Assembly (NCBI GenBank): GCA_039917615.1
Contig: JBDSJD010000008.1
Location: forward strand, 9,800-73,799
Length of the DNA stretch: 64,000 nucleotides
Direction: 5' to 3'
Source: ZC4RG30 sp039917615
GTDB taxonomy: Bacteria > Pseudomonadota > Gammaproteobacteria > Steroidobacterales > Steroidobacteraceae
Part shown: positions 27,447 through 36,955 of the stretch, piece after piece
How the letters are laid out: each line of letters starts with the position of its first letter
Position numbering within the stretch: position 1 is the stretch's first letter
Position numbers and translations under genes: made by a program
The notes under the pieces: model-generated
The model's input: only the letters and a program-made list of their open reading frames with translations
Told to the model about the DNA's origin: nothing
The model's database searches: none

Positions 27447-28802
27447 CTACAGGCTCCCCAGCGCCTTGCCCAGCTCGTACTGAGCCTTGTTGTATTCGGT
27501 GATGGCGCTCAGGTACTCCGTCCGGGTTCGGACCAGTTCCTGCTGCGCCTGAATATCCTCCAGCACGATGCCGACACCCAGCTGCTTGCGCTCGCGCGTC
27601 AGCCGCAGGGTCTCGGTGGCATTGCCAAGGGCGCTGCGGGTGGCAGTCATCTGCCCGGCTGCAGACTGCACGCGAGCCTGCGCCTCGATGACCTGTCGCT
27701 GAATGCTGCTGGTCGTCTTCTCAAGCCCCAGTTCAGCCGTGTGCAGTTTCGACGTCGCGGCCCGGCTGCGTGTGAAATCGAACAGACCGCCCGGGCCGAA
27801 CCGCCAGTTCAGGCCAATGTAGTAGTCGCGAGATCCGCTGAAGTGGCCGCTGTCGCCATCACTTCCGCCACTGAGCGCACCCAGAAATGCCTGCGCGCCC
27901 ACCGAGGGAATGAACGGACCGAACCTGGCGTTCTTCTGCGCTTCACGGGCTGCCTGCACCTGCGCCTGGCCTTGCTGCAGCTCGGCGCGATTGTTCAGGG
28001 CCTGCGTGATCAGATCCGTTGCAGCCTGATTCCGCACTCCGCCGATGCCCGCAAGCTCTATCGGCAGCAACTCATTGTCCTGGGGTATCAGCACAACCAC
28101 CGGATCCAGATGCAGCAGCTCAGCCAACCGTGCGGAAGCTGCGCGCTGCTGCTGTTGTGCCTGCACGATGCCGGCCTGATAGCGCTGCGTCTGGGTTTGC
28201 ACGCGCAGCAGATCTCCCTTGAAGATTACGCCGGCTTCGACACCACCCTGCAGCTGCTGCTCATAGGCCACCGAGGTGGCGAGCGCTTCGCGGTTGGCTT
28301 CCAGGACGGCCTTGGCCTGCAGCAGATTGAAGTAGCCGCTGGCCGCCGACAGGGCGCTGTCCTGTTCCTGCGCCGCCAGCGCTGCATTGGCGGCTGCAAT
28401 GTATTGCCGGGCGGCAAGCGTAGTGAACAGCGCATCCCCGATATCCATCTGTGCCGTAATGGTTGGTCCCACGCTGGTGCTCTGCTTGTCGACGTCCAGC
28501 ATCGTGCCATCCACAGCCTGCGTCCGGCCTTCATGGCTGCGGAAGCTGACGCCGGCGGTGACCCACGGCAGGAACTTCGCCACTGCAGCGCTGTGATTGT
28601 TCTTCGCCTCGTTGATGCGCTCCTGTGCCAGCTTTACATCCAGGTTGTCGGCGCGCGCCAGCCGCAGCACTGTGGGCAGATCGATGACGTAGGTGTTGTT
28701 GGCGGCGATCTGCGCATAGATGGCCAGCGGCGCAAGCGTCGCCATGGCCGCCAGCAGCAGGAGGTGCGCCCAGGAGCGGCGTGTGCTGCGGACCGGTTTC
28801 AT
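27447..28802 (-). CDS. TolC-family outer membrane efflux protein
   Basis: Outer-membrane channel of a tripartite pump. It has a signal peptide (cleaved near IYAQ), then two outer-membrane efflux protein repeats rich in Ala/Gln coiled-coil helices (for example LQAKAVLEANREALATS and RVQSAAGQMTATRSALGNA), total 451 residues. Its start overlaps the adaptor stop by 4 bp, and it is the third gene of the RND operon. Its stop directly abuts the shortened arsR. Substrate cannot be predicted. Confidence 0.93.
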   Translation of the reverse strand: MKPVRSTRRSWAHLLLLAAMATLAPLAIYAQIAANNTYVIDLPTVLRLARADNLDVKLAQERINEAKNNHSAAVAKFLPWVTAGVSFRSHEGRTQAVDGTMLDVDKQSTSVGPTITAQMDIGDALFTTLAARQYIAAANAALAAQEQDSALSAASGYFNLLQAKAVLEANREALATSVAYEQQLQGGVEAGVIFKGDLLRVQTQTQRYQAGIVQAQQQQRAASARLAELLHLDPVVVLIPQDNELLPIELAGIGGVRNQAATDLITQALNNRAELQQGQAQVQAAREAQKNARFGPFIPSVGAQAFLGALSGGSDGDSGHFSGSRDYYIGLNWRFGPGGLFDFTRSRAATSKLHTAELGLEKTTSSIQRQVIEAQARVQSAAGQMTATRSALGNATETLRLTRERKQLGVGIVLEDIQAQQELVRTRTEYLSAITEYNKAQYELGKALGSL

Positions 28803-29881
28803 TTCGCGGCAACCTGAATGGCCATGCCGTCTGTCAGTGGCGTCTTGCCCGCGAGGATTACGGTATCAGTGGCGGCGATGCCTTCCTGCACCTCTACAAC
28901 CATACCGTCATTGAAGCCGATCTTCAGTGGGCGCTTCTTCGCGCTGGTGCCATTGACCGTGTACGTGAATGCGTTGGCCTTTTCCATCACCAGTGCTGCG
29001 GTGGGGATCAGCATCACATTGTCGTGACGCTGCAGCGCCAATTGCACGCTGGCATACATGCCGGGACGCAGTTCCAGCTTCGGATTGGGGATCTCCAGTT
29101 CAACCAGCATGGTCTTGCTGCCTTCGTCCAGTGCATAGGCGAGTCGCGAGATCCTGCCTTCAAACCTGCGCTCACCGAGTCCTTCCACGCGGAAGCGTGC
29201 CGGCTGGCCCCTGGCTACCAGTGGCGCCTCGGCCTCTGGCACTGCCACCTGCACTCGCACCGTACTGAAGTCCATCAGCGTCAGGACGGCGGCGCTTTGT
29301 GCTGCGCTGCCGGAGGTGGCGGCAGGGATGAACGCGCCGACGTCGACGAAGCGTTTGGTCACAATGCCGGAAAACGGCGCGGTGATGCGGCTGAACGTCA
29401 TCAGGGTCTGGATGCGCGCCAGATTGGCCTTTGCAACTTCGTACTTGCCTTTGGCGCGATCCAGCTCCACTGGCATGACCAGGTCCGGCGCCTGCGTGAC
29501 TGCCTGCTGCATACGCCCATATTCGGTCGTTGCGGCATCACTTTCGGCGCGATAGCGCGCCAGGTCAGCGCTGAGTTCCGGGGTTTCCAGAATCGCCAGC
29601 GTCGCGCCGGCCTTCACGCTGTCCCCCTTGTCCACGCTGATGGATTGCAGATATCCGGCCACCTTGGCGTACAGCACAACTTCCTGCAGGGGCTTGATGC
29701 TGCCCGGCAGCGATACCCAGCGTTGCACGCCACCCTTTACGGGTTGCGCGACCTGAACGGCAACCGCGACGCTCGGTTTCGGAGCCTGGGCGTGACAGAT
29801 GCCGATCAAGATGAGGGGCGACAACAGCAGGCCCGTCAATGCGGTGCGGGAAGCCCGGAAAGACAATTTGTGGTTTGGCAT
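28799..29881 (-). CDS. RND efflux periplasmic adaptor subunit (membrane fusion protein)
   Basis: Periplasmic adaptor linking the RND pump to the TolC-like channel. The start was set at ATG 29881, where the product begins MPNHKLSFRASR followed by a hydrophobic signal stretch ending CHAQA; the frame stays open 52 codons further upstream without signal character. The lipoyl/hairpin region (LYAKVAGYLQSISVDKGDSVKAG), a beta-barrel (MTFSRITAPFSGIVTKRFVD) and a membrane-proximal domain are present in 360 residues. It follows the pump gene by 38 bp and overlaps the channel gene by 4 bp. Confidence 0.93.
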   Translation of the reverse strand: MPNHKLSFRASRTALTGLLLSPLILIGICHAQAPKPSVAVAVQVAQPVKGGVQRWVSLPGSIKPLQEVVLYAKVAGYLQSISVDKGDSVKAGATLAILETPELSADLARYRAESDAATTEYGRMQQAVTQAPDLVMPVELDRAKGKYEVAKANLARIQTLMTFSRITAPFSGIVTKRFVDVGAFIPAATSGSAAQSAAVLTLMDFSTVRVQVAVPEAEAPLVARGQPARFRVEGLGERRFEGRISRLAYALDEGSKTMLVELEIPNPKLELRPGMYASVQLALQRHDNVMLIPTAALVMEKANAFTYTVNGTSAKKRPLKIGFNDGMVVEVQEGIAATDTVILAGKTPLTDGMAIQVAAK

Positions 29882-29919
29882 GACTGGTAGCGCTCGGTGT
29901 GTGTACTTCAGGTTGTCGT

Positions 29920-32900
29920 TCAGGACGCCGTGAGAGGTGAGGCATAGTGACCACTTTCTGGATCGTGCGGATCCAGCGAGCGTGAGCCGGTGCTGGCCCG
30001 GTTGCGGAGCAGCGAAAAGACGGCCGGCAGCACCCACAGCGTTGCAATGGTCGCGCCGAGCAGCCCGCCGATCACCGCGCGACCCAGCGGTGCGGTCTGC
30101 TCGCCGCTTTCACCCATGCCCAGCGCCATCGGCAGCATGCCGGCCATCATCGCAAGGCTCGTCATGAGAATTGGGCGCAGTCGGCTCTGCGCGCCGTCAG
30201 CGGCGGCATCCCTCGCGCTCATGCCGCCGATGCGGCTGCGTTCGGCAAAGGTGACCAGCAGGATGGCATTGGCCACAGCCACACCAATGGCCATGATCGC
30301 CCCGATGAAGGACTGCACATTGAGAGTCGTGCCCGTCACCCACAGCGCCAATGCAACACCAGCGATGACCGCCGGTGCCGAAGAAATGACGATCAGCGCC
30401 AGCCGCAGAGACTGGAAATTGGCAGCCAACAACAGGAAGATCACGATGATGGCGAGGTACAGGCCATCGCGCAGACCACCGAGCATCTGGTTCATCGGTG
30501 TGACCTGACCGCGCAGGTCCACGCTCACGCCCGTCGGTGTCTCACCGAGTTCGGCGAGGGCCGCGGTAACATCTTTTGCGACACTACCCAGGTCGCCGCC
30601 TTCGATATTCGCCGTCACCGACACCATCCGCTGCATGTTGTAGCGTTCGTACTGACCCACGGCCGTGCCGGTGGATATTTTGGCAACGGAGCGCAACGGA
30701 ATGGAGGTGTTGCCGCGTGCGGCGATCGGCAGATTACCCAGTTCCTCGAGTGAGTTCATGCTTGCCTTGGGAATCTGGACCTGTATCTGGTATGCCACGC
30801 CGCTGCCTGCATCAGCCCAGTAGATCGGCGTTGTAAAGCGGCTGGAAGCCGTCGCGGCAGTGAGTGAACGTGCCACATCAGCAGTCTTGACGCCCATCAG
30901 GCCAGCGCGTTCGCGATCCATGTCCACTTTCACCGTGGGATAGTCCAGCGACTGCCCGAACTGCAGATCGCGCAGCGCAGGAATGCCCGCAAGCTTGTCG
31001 CGGATCTTTTCGGCAAATGCGCGACTGGCCGGGAGGCTGGAGCCGCTCACCGCGACTTCAATGGGCGTATTGGCGCCAAAGCTCATGACGCGACTGATGA
31101 TGTCGGCCGGCTCGAAGGAGATCGCGACGTCCGGCAGTTCCTCCCGAAACTGTTTGCGCAACGTCTCGCGCAGCGCGCTCATGTTGACGTGAGCGCCGTC
31201 CTTCATCTGCACCTGCAGAATGCCTTCTTCCGGTCCGCCGTTCCACTGGTACACAAGGTTGATCGGGTAATTGGGCGCATGAACGCCCACGAAAGCCAGC
31301 GTGATGGCCACGTTCTGTGGCCCTGCAGCTGCCTTGATCGACTCGAGCACCCGCTGCGCAGTGGCTTCGGTCTTCTCGACGTTGGTGCCGGCCGGCCCGC
31401 GAATGCGCAGCTGCAGTTGTCCGGCGTCGGATTTTGGGAAGATCTCCGTGCCAAGGCGGCCACCGATGAGTGCAACGGCGAGCCCAGTGACGATCAGGTA
31501 AGCCAGCACGGTTACCAAGCGGTTATTCAGCGTGGGCAGCAGGCTGCGCAGGTATCGTTTGCGAAAACGGTTGAAGGCCGACGTGGTGTGTTCAGCAGTG
31601 GCGAACTCCTGCTGGCGATGGCTGCGGATCAGCCACGTTGAAATCACCGGTACGAAGGTGTTGGCGAACAGATACGCCGCCACCATCGAGAACCCAACGG
31701 CCAGCGCCAGCGGCACAAACAGCGCCTTGCCCGCTCCTTCCATGAACAATGAGGGAATGAACACTGCCAGCACGCACAGCATGGAGATGAACAGCGGCAA
31801 GGCAACCTCGCGGCCGGCGTCCGCCACGGCGAGCGCAACACGCTTGTGATTCGCCAGATGCGTATGAATGTTTTCGACCGTGACGGTCGACATGTCCACC
31901 AGGATGCCAACGGCCAGCGCGAGACCGCCCAGCGTCATGAGGTTGATGGTCTGCCCGGTGAGCCACAGGGCCAGCGTCGCGCCCATCAATGAAAGAGGAA
32001 TGTTGATGACCACCACCAGCGCGCTGCGCCAGTCGCGCAGGAACAGCAGCACCATGAGGCCCGACAGCAGCGCGCCCAATGCGCCTTCCAGCGTCAGGCT
32101 GGCGATGGCCCGCGTGACAAAGGGTGACTGGTCGAACTCGTAGCTGACAGTGATGCCATCTGGCACGGCCGCCTGGAACTTGGCCATATTCTGCTTGACC
32201 AGATTCACCACCGTCAGAGTCGAGGCATCCGCGCGCTTGGTAACGGGCACATACACCGTGCGCCGGCCGTTGATGTTCGCGTAGCTGGTGACGATGTCCG
32301 ACGCATCCGCGATGGTGGCGACATCGCGCACAAACACGGCAGGGAAAACGCCGGTACGTAGCGGTACGCCACCCAGATCCTGGATGTTCTGCACCACTGA
32401 ATTGAGCGGCACGATGGGGTATGAATCGCCCAGAGTCATGTTTCCGGACGGACTGATGGTGTTGGCCGATGCGATGGCACTGACGATATCGTCGGGCGAG
32501 ATGTTATAAGCGCGCAGCTTGTCCGGCTTCACGTTCAGCACGATGGTGCGCGCACTGCCGCCAAAGGGCGGTGGTGCGGAGACACCGGGCAGCGTGGCAA
32601 ACAGTGGTCGCACCTTGTTGAGCGCTGCGTCCTGCATCTCGCCAACACTGCGCGACTCACTGGTGAAGACCAGGTTCCCCACCGGTACGCTACCGGCATC
32701 GAAGCGCGTGACAAACGGCGCCACCGTGCCGGTGGGCATGAAGGCGCGGGCGCGGTTTACGTAGGAAACCGTTTCCGCCATCGCCTGGTTCATGTCCGTG
32801 CCGGGATAGAACTGCAGTTTTATCAGCGCTGCGCCCTGGATCGACTTGGACTCAACGTGTTCGATGCCGGTGATGTAGAGGAAATGATACTCGTAGTAGT

Positions 32901-33093
32901 AGGTGAGGTAACCTTCCATCTGTGCCGGATCCATGCCGCCGTAGGGCTGGGCAACGTATATGGTGGGTACGCCCAGCGTCGGGAAGATGTCACGCGCCAT
33001 TTTCTGCAGCGCCATGGCTGACGCAAGCACCACTGCAATGATGAGCACGATGACCGTCAGCGGCCGACGCATCGACATTTCTACAAGGCGCAT
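29920..33093 (-). CDS. RND-superfamily efflux permease, atypical proton-relay residues
   Basis: Inner-membrane pump of 1057 residues with the two-fold repeated RND architecture: TM1 near the N-terminus, two large periplasmic porter regions (about 35-330 and 560-870), and TM clusters about 335-550 and 870-1030. In AcrB-type pumps TM4 carries two adjacent aspartates and TM10 a lysine. Here TM4 reads GILVDMSTVTVEN (D400 then M401) and the lysine position reads VANAILLV (A941). The protein therefore keeps one relay Asp and lacks the other two residues. It is a divergent RND branch (MMPL or HAE1-like); the substrate is unknown. First gene of the pump-adaptor-channel operon. Confidence 0.92.
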   Translation of the reverse strand: MRLVEMSMRRPLTVIVLIIAVVLASAMALQKMARDIFPTLGVPTIYVAQPYGGMDPAQMEGYLTYYYEYHFLYITGIEHVESKSIQGAALIKLQFYPGTDMNQAMAETVSYVNRARAFMPTGTVAPFVTRFDAGSVPVGNLVFTSESRSVGEMQDAALNKVRPLFATLPGVSAPPPFGGSARTIVLNVKPDKLRAYNISPDDIVSAIASANTISPSGNMTLGDSYPIVPLNSVVQNIQDLGGVPLRTGVFPAVFVRDVATIADASDIVTSYANINGRRTVYVPVTKRADASTLTVVNLVKQNMAKFQAAVPDGITVSYEFDQSPFVTRAIASLTLEGALGALLSGLMVLLFLRDWRSALVVVINIPLSLMGATLALWLTGQTINLMTLGGLALAVGILVDMSTVTVENIHTHLANHKRVALAVADAGREVALPLFISMLCVLAVFIPSLFMEGAGKALFVPLALAVGFSMVAAYLFANTFVPVISTWLIRSHRQQEFATAEHTTSAFNRFRKRYLRSLLPTLNNRLVTVLAYLIVTGLAVALIGGRLGTEIFPKSDAGQLQLRIRGPAGTNVEKTEATAQRVLESIKAAAGPQNVAITLAFVGVHAPNYPINLVYQWNGGPEEGILQVQMKDGAHVNMSALRETLRKQFREELPDVAISFEPADIISRVMSFGANTPIEVAVSGSSLPASRAFAEKIRDKLAGIPALRDLQFGQSLDYPTVKVDMDRERAGLMGVKTADVARSLTAATASSRFTTPIYWADAGSGVAYQIQVQIPKASMNSLEELGNLPIAARGNTSIPLRSVAKISTGTAVGQYERYNMQRMVSVTANIEGGDLGSVAKDVTAALAELGETPTGVSVDLRGQVTPMNQMLGGLRDGLYLAIIVIFLLLAANFQSLRLALIVISSAPAVIAGVALALWVTGTTLNVQSFIGAIMAIGVAVANAILLVTFAERSRIGGMSARDAAADGAQSRLRPILMTSLAMMAGMLPMALGMGESGEQTAPLGRAVIGGLLGATIATLWVLPAVFSLLRNRASTGSRSLDPHDPESGHYASPLTAS

Positions 33094-33162
33094 TAAGGAT
33101 CCTCAAACTCGATGCGGGACTTTCGTCCTGCAATTGGACATCTTAGTGCGTGACTACCGGCT

Positions 33163-33195
33163 ATACATGACAGAACGGTCATCTGGCTCATGTAT
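33163..33195. promoter_or_regulatory. nested inverted repeats upstream of the RND operon, possible operator
   Basis: Between the RND gene (start 33093) and pstB (end 33292) lie ATACATGA (33163-33170) and TCATGTAT (33188-33195), a perfect 8-bp inverted repeat with a 17-base gap. Inside it ATGAC (33167-33171) and GTCAT (33178-33182) form a second one. The position, about 70-100 bases before the pump start, suits a repressor site. No regulator gene is adjacent. The rest of this 198-base gap shows no gene. Confidence 0.35.
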
Positions 33196-33291
33196 GCGCA
33201 GGGATATTGGCTAGTGGCGAACTGCCGGGAATCCCCTGGTACGCAACCCCGGGGGAACCAGCGGGCAGCTTCGGCACCGGTGGGCCGCAAC

Positions 33292-34134
33292 CTAACCGAA
33301 CCGCCCCGTGATGTAGTCCTCCGTCAGCTTATGCCGCGGATTGGTGAAGATCCGGTCGGTCTCGCCGACTTCGATGAGATCGCCGAGATGAAAGTACGCG
33401 GTGCGTTGTGAAACGCGCGCGGCCTGCTGCATGGAGTGGGTAACGATCACGATGGCGTAGCTGGCGCGCAGTTCGTCGATCAGGTCTTCGATGCGCGCCG
33501 TGGCAATGGGATCAAGCGCCGAACATGGCTCGTCCATCAGGATTACTTCGGGATTCACCGCGATCGTGCGCGCGATGCACAGTCGCTGCTGCTGGCCGCC
33601 GGACAAGCCCGTCCCCGGGCTGTTGAGACGGTCTTTCACCTCATCCCAAAGCCCCGCCCGGCGCAGACTGGTGGTGACGATTTCATCCAGTTCGACGCGA
33701 TCGGCTGCCAGCCCGTGGATGCGTGGACCATAGGCAACGTTTTCGTAGATGGTCTTCGGAAATGGGTTCGGCTTCTGGAACACCATGCCGATGCGCGCCC
33801 GCAGCTGCACCACGTCCCGGCGCTTGTCGTAGATGTCCGTGTCTTCCATGACGATTCGGCCGGTGACGCGCGCGCCCTCGATCGTATCGTTCATGCGATT
33901 GAAACAGCGCAGAAAGGTCGACTTGCCGCAACCCGACGGGCCGATCATTGCCAGCACCTGGTTGCGCGCGATATCGATATTCACGTTGTGGATCGCGCGC
34001 TTCTCGCCGTAGTAGACATCCACTTCCCGGGCGCAGATCAGCGGGTCGTCGACCAGCACACTGCCAACTGTCTTGCACTCCGCGCCCACGGGGAGCATGG
34101 GGGTGGTGCGCAGTTCTATCGGTTCAGCGGACAT
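33292..34134 (-). CDS. pstB: phosphate ABC transporter ATP-binding protein PstB
   Basis: ATPase of the high-affinity phosphate importer PstSCAB. The Walker A motif GPSGCGKST is at residues 65-73, with the signature LSGGQQQR and Walker B VILMDEPCSALDP downstream; KPNPFPKTIYENV is a PstB hallmark. The 280-residue length includes an N-terminal stretch of about 30 residues before the ABC domain that E. coli PstB (257) lacks; an internal Met start is possible. It follows pstA by 17 bp and is the last gene of the pstS-porin-pstC-pstA-pstB cluster. phoU is not next to it but lies 7 kb away, before dsbB. Confidence 0.96.
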   Translation of the reverse strand: MSAEPIELRTTPMLPVGAECKTVGSVLVDDPLICAREVDVYYGEKRAIHNVNIDIARNQVLAMIGPSGCGKSTFLRCFNRMNDTIEGARVTGRIVMEDTDIYDKRRDVVQLRARIGMVFQKPNPFPKTIYENVAYGPRIHGLAADRVELDEIVTTSLRRAGLWDEVKDRLNSPGTGLSGGQQQRLCIARTIAVNPEVILMDEPCSALDPIATARIEDLIDELRASYAIVIVTHSMQQAARVSQRTAYFHLGDLIEVGETDRIFTNPRHKLTEDYITGRFG

Positions 34135-34151
34135 GCGTGAGGACTCCTGGG

Positions 34152-35444
34152 CTACCAGCGGCGCTCGTATCGATTGCGCAGTATGACGGCGGTTGCATTC
34201 ATGACGACAAGGAACACCAGCAGCACGATGATTGCGGCTGAAGTCCGCTCGAGAAAGGCCCGTTCCGGAAGGTCGGCCCAGAGGTAGATCTGCACGGGCA
34301 GCACAGTGGCGGGATCCGTCAGGGAGCCCGGCACTTCGACGATGAATGCCACCATGCCGATCAACAGCAAGGGCGCGGTCTCCCCCAGCGCACGAGCCAT
34401 GCCGATGATGGTGCCCGTCAGCACCCCCGGCATTGCCAGCGGCAACACATGATGCCCGACCATCTGCAGCTTTGATGCGCCCATGCCGAGCGCAGCTTCA
34501 CGAATCGAGGGAGGAACGGCTTTAAACGCTGCACGGCCAGCGATGATGATGGTAGGCAGAGTCAGCAGAGTCAGCACGAATCCACCGACCAGCGGCGCCG
34601 AACGGGGCATGCCGAAAATATTCAGGAACATCGCGAGGCCCAGCAGGCCGAACACGATGGAAGGGACCGCCGCAAGGTTGTTGACATTGACTTCGATCAG
34701 GTCGGTCCAGAAATTGCGGGGCGCGAACTCTTCCAGGTAAATCGCCGCCGCCACGCCAATGGGAAACGACAACAGCAGGGTTACCGCCAAGGTATATATC
34801 GTGCCCACGACGGCACCCCATACGCCGGCCTGTTCCGGTTCCCGTGAATCGCTGCCGGTAAAGAAGTGCGAGTTGAACGACAGTGCGAGCTGCCCATTGG
34901 ACTGCAATGTGTCGATCCAGCCAATCTGTTCATCGTTGAGAGCACGGGTTGCCTCGGGAATGTCCCGATCGATCCTGCCTTTCAGCAATTGATCGACATT
35001 GGCAGATGCCAGGAACGACACGCGTTGCCGCTGACCGATCAGCCTGGGATCATTCTCGACCTGGTGCTGCAGGTCGAACGATGCGGAACTGCTGGTAAGG
35101 TCATAGAGCGCACGCGTCCGTTCCCGTCCTTCCACACCTGGAAACTGCGCGCGCAATGAGGCGCGCACCAGCGCTATGTAATTGGCGGTTGCCAGGGTCT
35201 CCGCGGTGCGCGTTCCTTCGGGATCGATGATCGCCGGATCGTAAAAGATATCGAGCGTGATGCGAGCCTGACGAAACGCCGAATAGCCCTGCGAGAACAG
35301 CGTGCCGAACAGAAACAGCACGAATGCCATACCAATCAGCACGGAACCCAACCCATAGGCACGGAAACGTTGCTCCGCCCAGTAGCGGCGACGCAGGCTC
35401 TTTTCCACCAGTGCGCGGGTTTCGGTGGCGGAGCGGCTACTCAT
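34152..35444 (-). CDS. pstA: phosphate ABC transporter permease PstA, long form
   Basis: Inner-membrane permease of the phosphate importer. The C-terminal 220 residues are the permease domain (GTIYTLAVTLLLSFPIGVAAA, AVPSIVFGLLGLA, and the coupling loop REAALGMGASKLQ contacting PstB). The first TM helix (about 30-55) is followed by some 150 residues with soluble character before the second helix, giving 430 residues against 296 in E. coli. Such extended PstA proteins occur in many proteobacteria; the extra part is predicted periplasmic. It overlaps pstC by 8 bp. Confidence 0.95.
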   Translation of the reverse strand: MSSRSATETRALVEKSLRRRYWAEQRFRAYGLGSVLIGMAFVLFLFGTLFSQGYSAFRQARITLDIFYDPAIIDPEGTRTAETLATANYIALVRASLRAQFPGVEGRERTRALYDLTSSSASFDLQHQVENDPRLIGQRQRVSFLASANVDQLLKGRIDRDIPEATRALNDEQIGWIDTLQSNGQLALSFNSHFFTGSDSREPEQAGVWGAVVGTIYTLAVTLLLSFPIGVAAAIYLEEFAPRNFWTDLIEVNVNNLAAVPSIVFGLLGLAMFLNIFGMPRSAPLVGGFVLTLLTLPTIIIAGRAAFKAVPPSIREAALGMGASKLQMVGHHVLPLAMPGVLTGTIIGMARALGETAPLLLIGMVAFIVEVPGSLTDPATVLPVQIYLWADLPERAFLERTSAAIIVLLVFLVVMNATAVILRNRYERRW

Positions 35445-36822
35445 ACTGCTCCCGGTACTTGCGGACTATGAACAGCGCGAAGACGTTTAGCACCAAGGTC
35501 ACCAGGAACAGCACCAGGCCCAGCGCAAAGGCAGCCAGTGTCTTGGGGCTGTCGAATTCCTGGTCGCCGGTCAGCAGCGTCGCGATCTGCACGGTCACCG
35601 TGGTGACGGCCTCTAGCGGATTCCAGGTCATGTTCGCTGCAAGCCCGGCGGCCATGACCACGATCATGGTTTCGCCGATGGCGCGCGACGCGGCCAGCAG
35701 CACACCACCGACTATTCCCGGCAGGGCCGCGCGCAATACCACCTGCTTGATGGTTTCGGAACGCGTGGCGCCCAGCGCGTAGGCGCCATCCCGCAGCGAC
35801 TGCGGCACAGCCGAGATCATGTCATCGGACAGCGACGACACGAACGGAATGATCATGATTCCCATGACAAGGCCTGCAGCCAGCGCGCTCTCGGAAGCAA
35901 CGTCCAGGCCCATCTGTTCGCCGAAGGTACGCAATGCCGGACCGACGGTCAGGGCGGCAAAAAAACCGTACACAACAGTCGGGATGCCTGCCAGGACTTC
36001 TATCAATGGCTTCGCCAGGGCGCGAAACCGGCGATTGGCGTATTCGGCAAGGTAGATGGCCGAAAACAGTCCGATAGGCACAGCTATCAGCAGCGCGATG
36101 CCCGAGATCATCATGGTGCCGAGAAACAAAGGTACCGCTCCGAAACTTCCAGAGGACCCGACCTGGTCGGCGCGTAACGCCGTCTGCGGACTCCATTCGA
36201 TTCCAAACAGGAATTCATGCACCGGCACGGAGCGGAAGAACAGCACCGATTCGTAAACCACGGAGAGGACAATTCCCAGCGTCACGAACACGGCGAGCGT
36301 GGAGCACGCGAGCAGCAGTTTTTCGCAGATGGACTCAACGGCATTGCGCGCGCGAAGCTCAGGCCGGATACGCGACCGTACCCAGAACACACCCAGCAGA
36401 CCCAGCGCAAGGATGGTTCCAGTGAGCGCGAGCGAGAATGTGGAGCGCAGCCGCCCGTAGGTGGCTGCGGCCATGCGCGCCGCCTCGCTGACACTCTGGG
36501 CCGGAACCGCGCCCGACGCGACATTGCGTACGTCGTTCATCAGCAATCCGAGGGAAGCGCTGTCGCGCGGCGCGGCTTCGCCCATGCCGCGGGTAACCAG
36601 GGAAGTAATGACGCTGTCCTGAAAGGACACCCAAAGAAGCAGCACGGCCAGACAGGGAAGAGCACACCAGAGCGCAGTCAGGAATCCATGGTAGCTGGGC
36701 AGGGAGTGCAGGCGGCGAATGCCGCGACCGCCGCCAACCAGGGCCAGAGAGCGGTACTTGCCGAGCCAGTAGCCCAGCACCCCCATTGCGGCGATCAACA
36801 ACAGCAATGCGCCAATAGACAT
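35437..36822 (-). CDS. pstC: phosphate ABC transporter permease PstC, long form
   Basis: Partner permease of PstA. The C-terminal half has the permease core (GLFSAIYLAEYAN, LAGIPTVVYGFFAALTVGP and the RDGAYALGATRSETIKQV coupling loop). The N-terminal half carries two extra predicted TM segments and a loop (about residues 75-130), making 461 residues against 319 in E. coli, matching the long-form PstA beside it. A perfect hairpin lies between it and the upstream porin gene. It overlaps pstA by 8 bp. Confidence 0.95.
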   Translation of the reverse strand: MSIGALLLLIAAMGVLGYWLGKYRSLALVGGGRGIRRLHSLPSYHGFLTALWCALPCLAVLLLWVSFQDSVITSLVTRGMGEAAPRDSASLGLLMNDVRNVASGAVPAQSVSEAARMAAATYGRLRSTFSLALTGTILALGLLGVFWVRSRIRPELRARNAVESICEKLLLACSTLAVFVTLGIVLSVVYESVLFFRSVPVHEFLFGIEWSPQTALRADQVGSSGSFGAVPLFLGTMMISGIALLIAVPIGLFSAIYLAEYANRRFRALAKPLIEVLAGIPTVVYGFFAALTVGPALRTFGEQMGLDVASESALAAGLVMGIMIIPFVSSLSDDMISAVPQSLRDGAYALGATRSETIKQVVLRAALPGIVGGVLLAASRAIGETMIVVMAAGLAANMTWNPLEAVTTVTVQIATLLTGDQEFDSPKTLAAFALGLVLFLVTLVLNVFALFIVRKYREQYE

Positions 36823-36904
36823 GTTAATCCGCGGTTGTCAGGACAGGGCCGGTGTGTTGGAGCCACCTTAGGCGGGCAAGTATACCTCGCCGATGTGGCA
36901 GTTC

Positions 36905-36934
36905 CCGGCGGCGGACAACTAAAGCCGCCGCCGG
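36905..36934. terminator. hairpin between porin gene and pstC
   Basis: CCGGCGGCGG and CCGCCGCCGG form a perfect 10-bp stem with a 10-base loop, 22 bp past the porin stop and 82 bp before pstC. No U-run follows on the minus strand, so it may be an attenuator or an RNA-stabilising hairpin that sets higher pstS-porin expression rather than a full terminator. Confidence 0.5.
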
Positions 36935-36955
36935 AAATGCCTTGCGGGCCGGCCT

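Noticed and set aside
33093..33290. Small minus-strand ORF in the RND upstream gap
   Set aside because: No conserved segment and it covers the inverted repeats and the likely promoter region.
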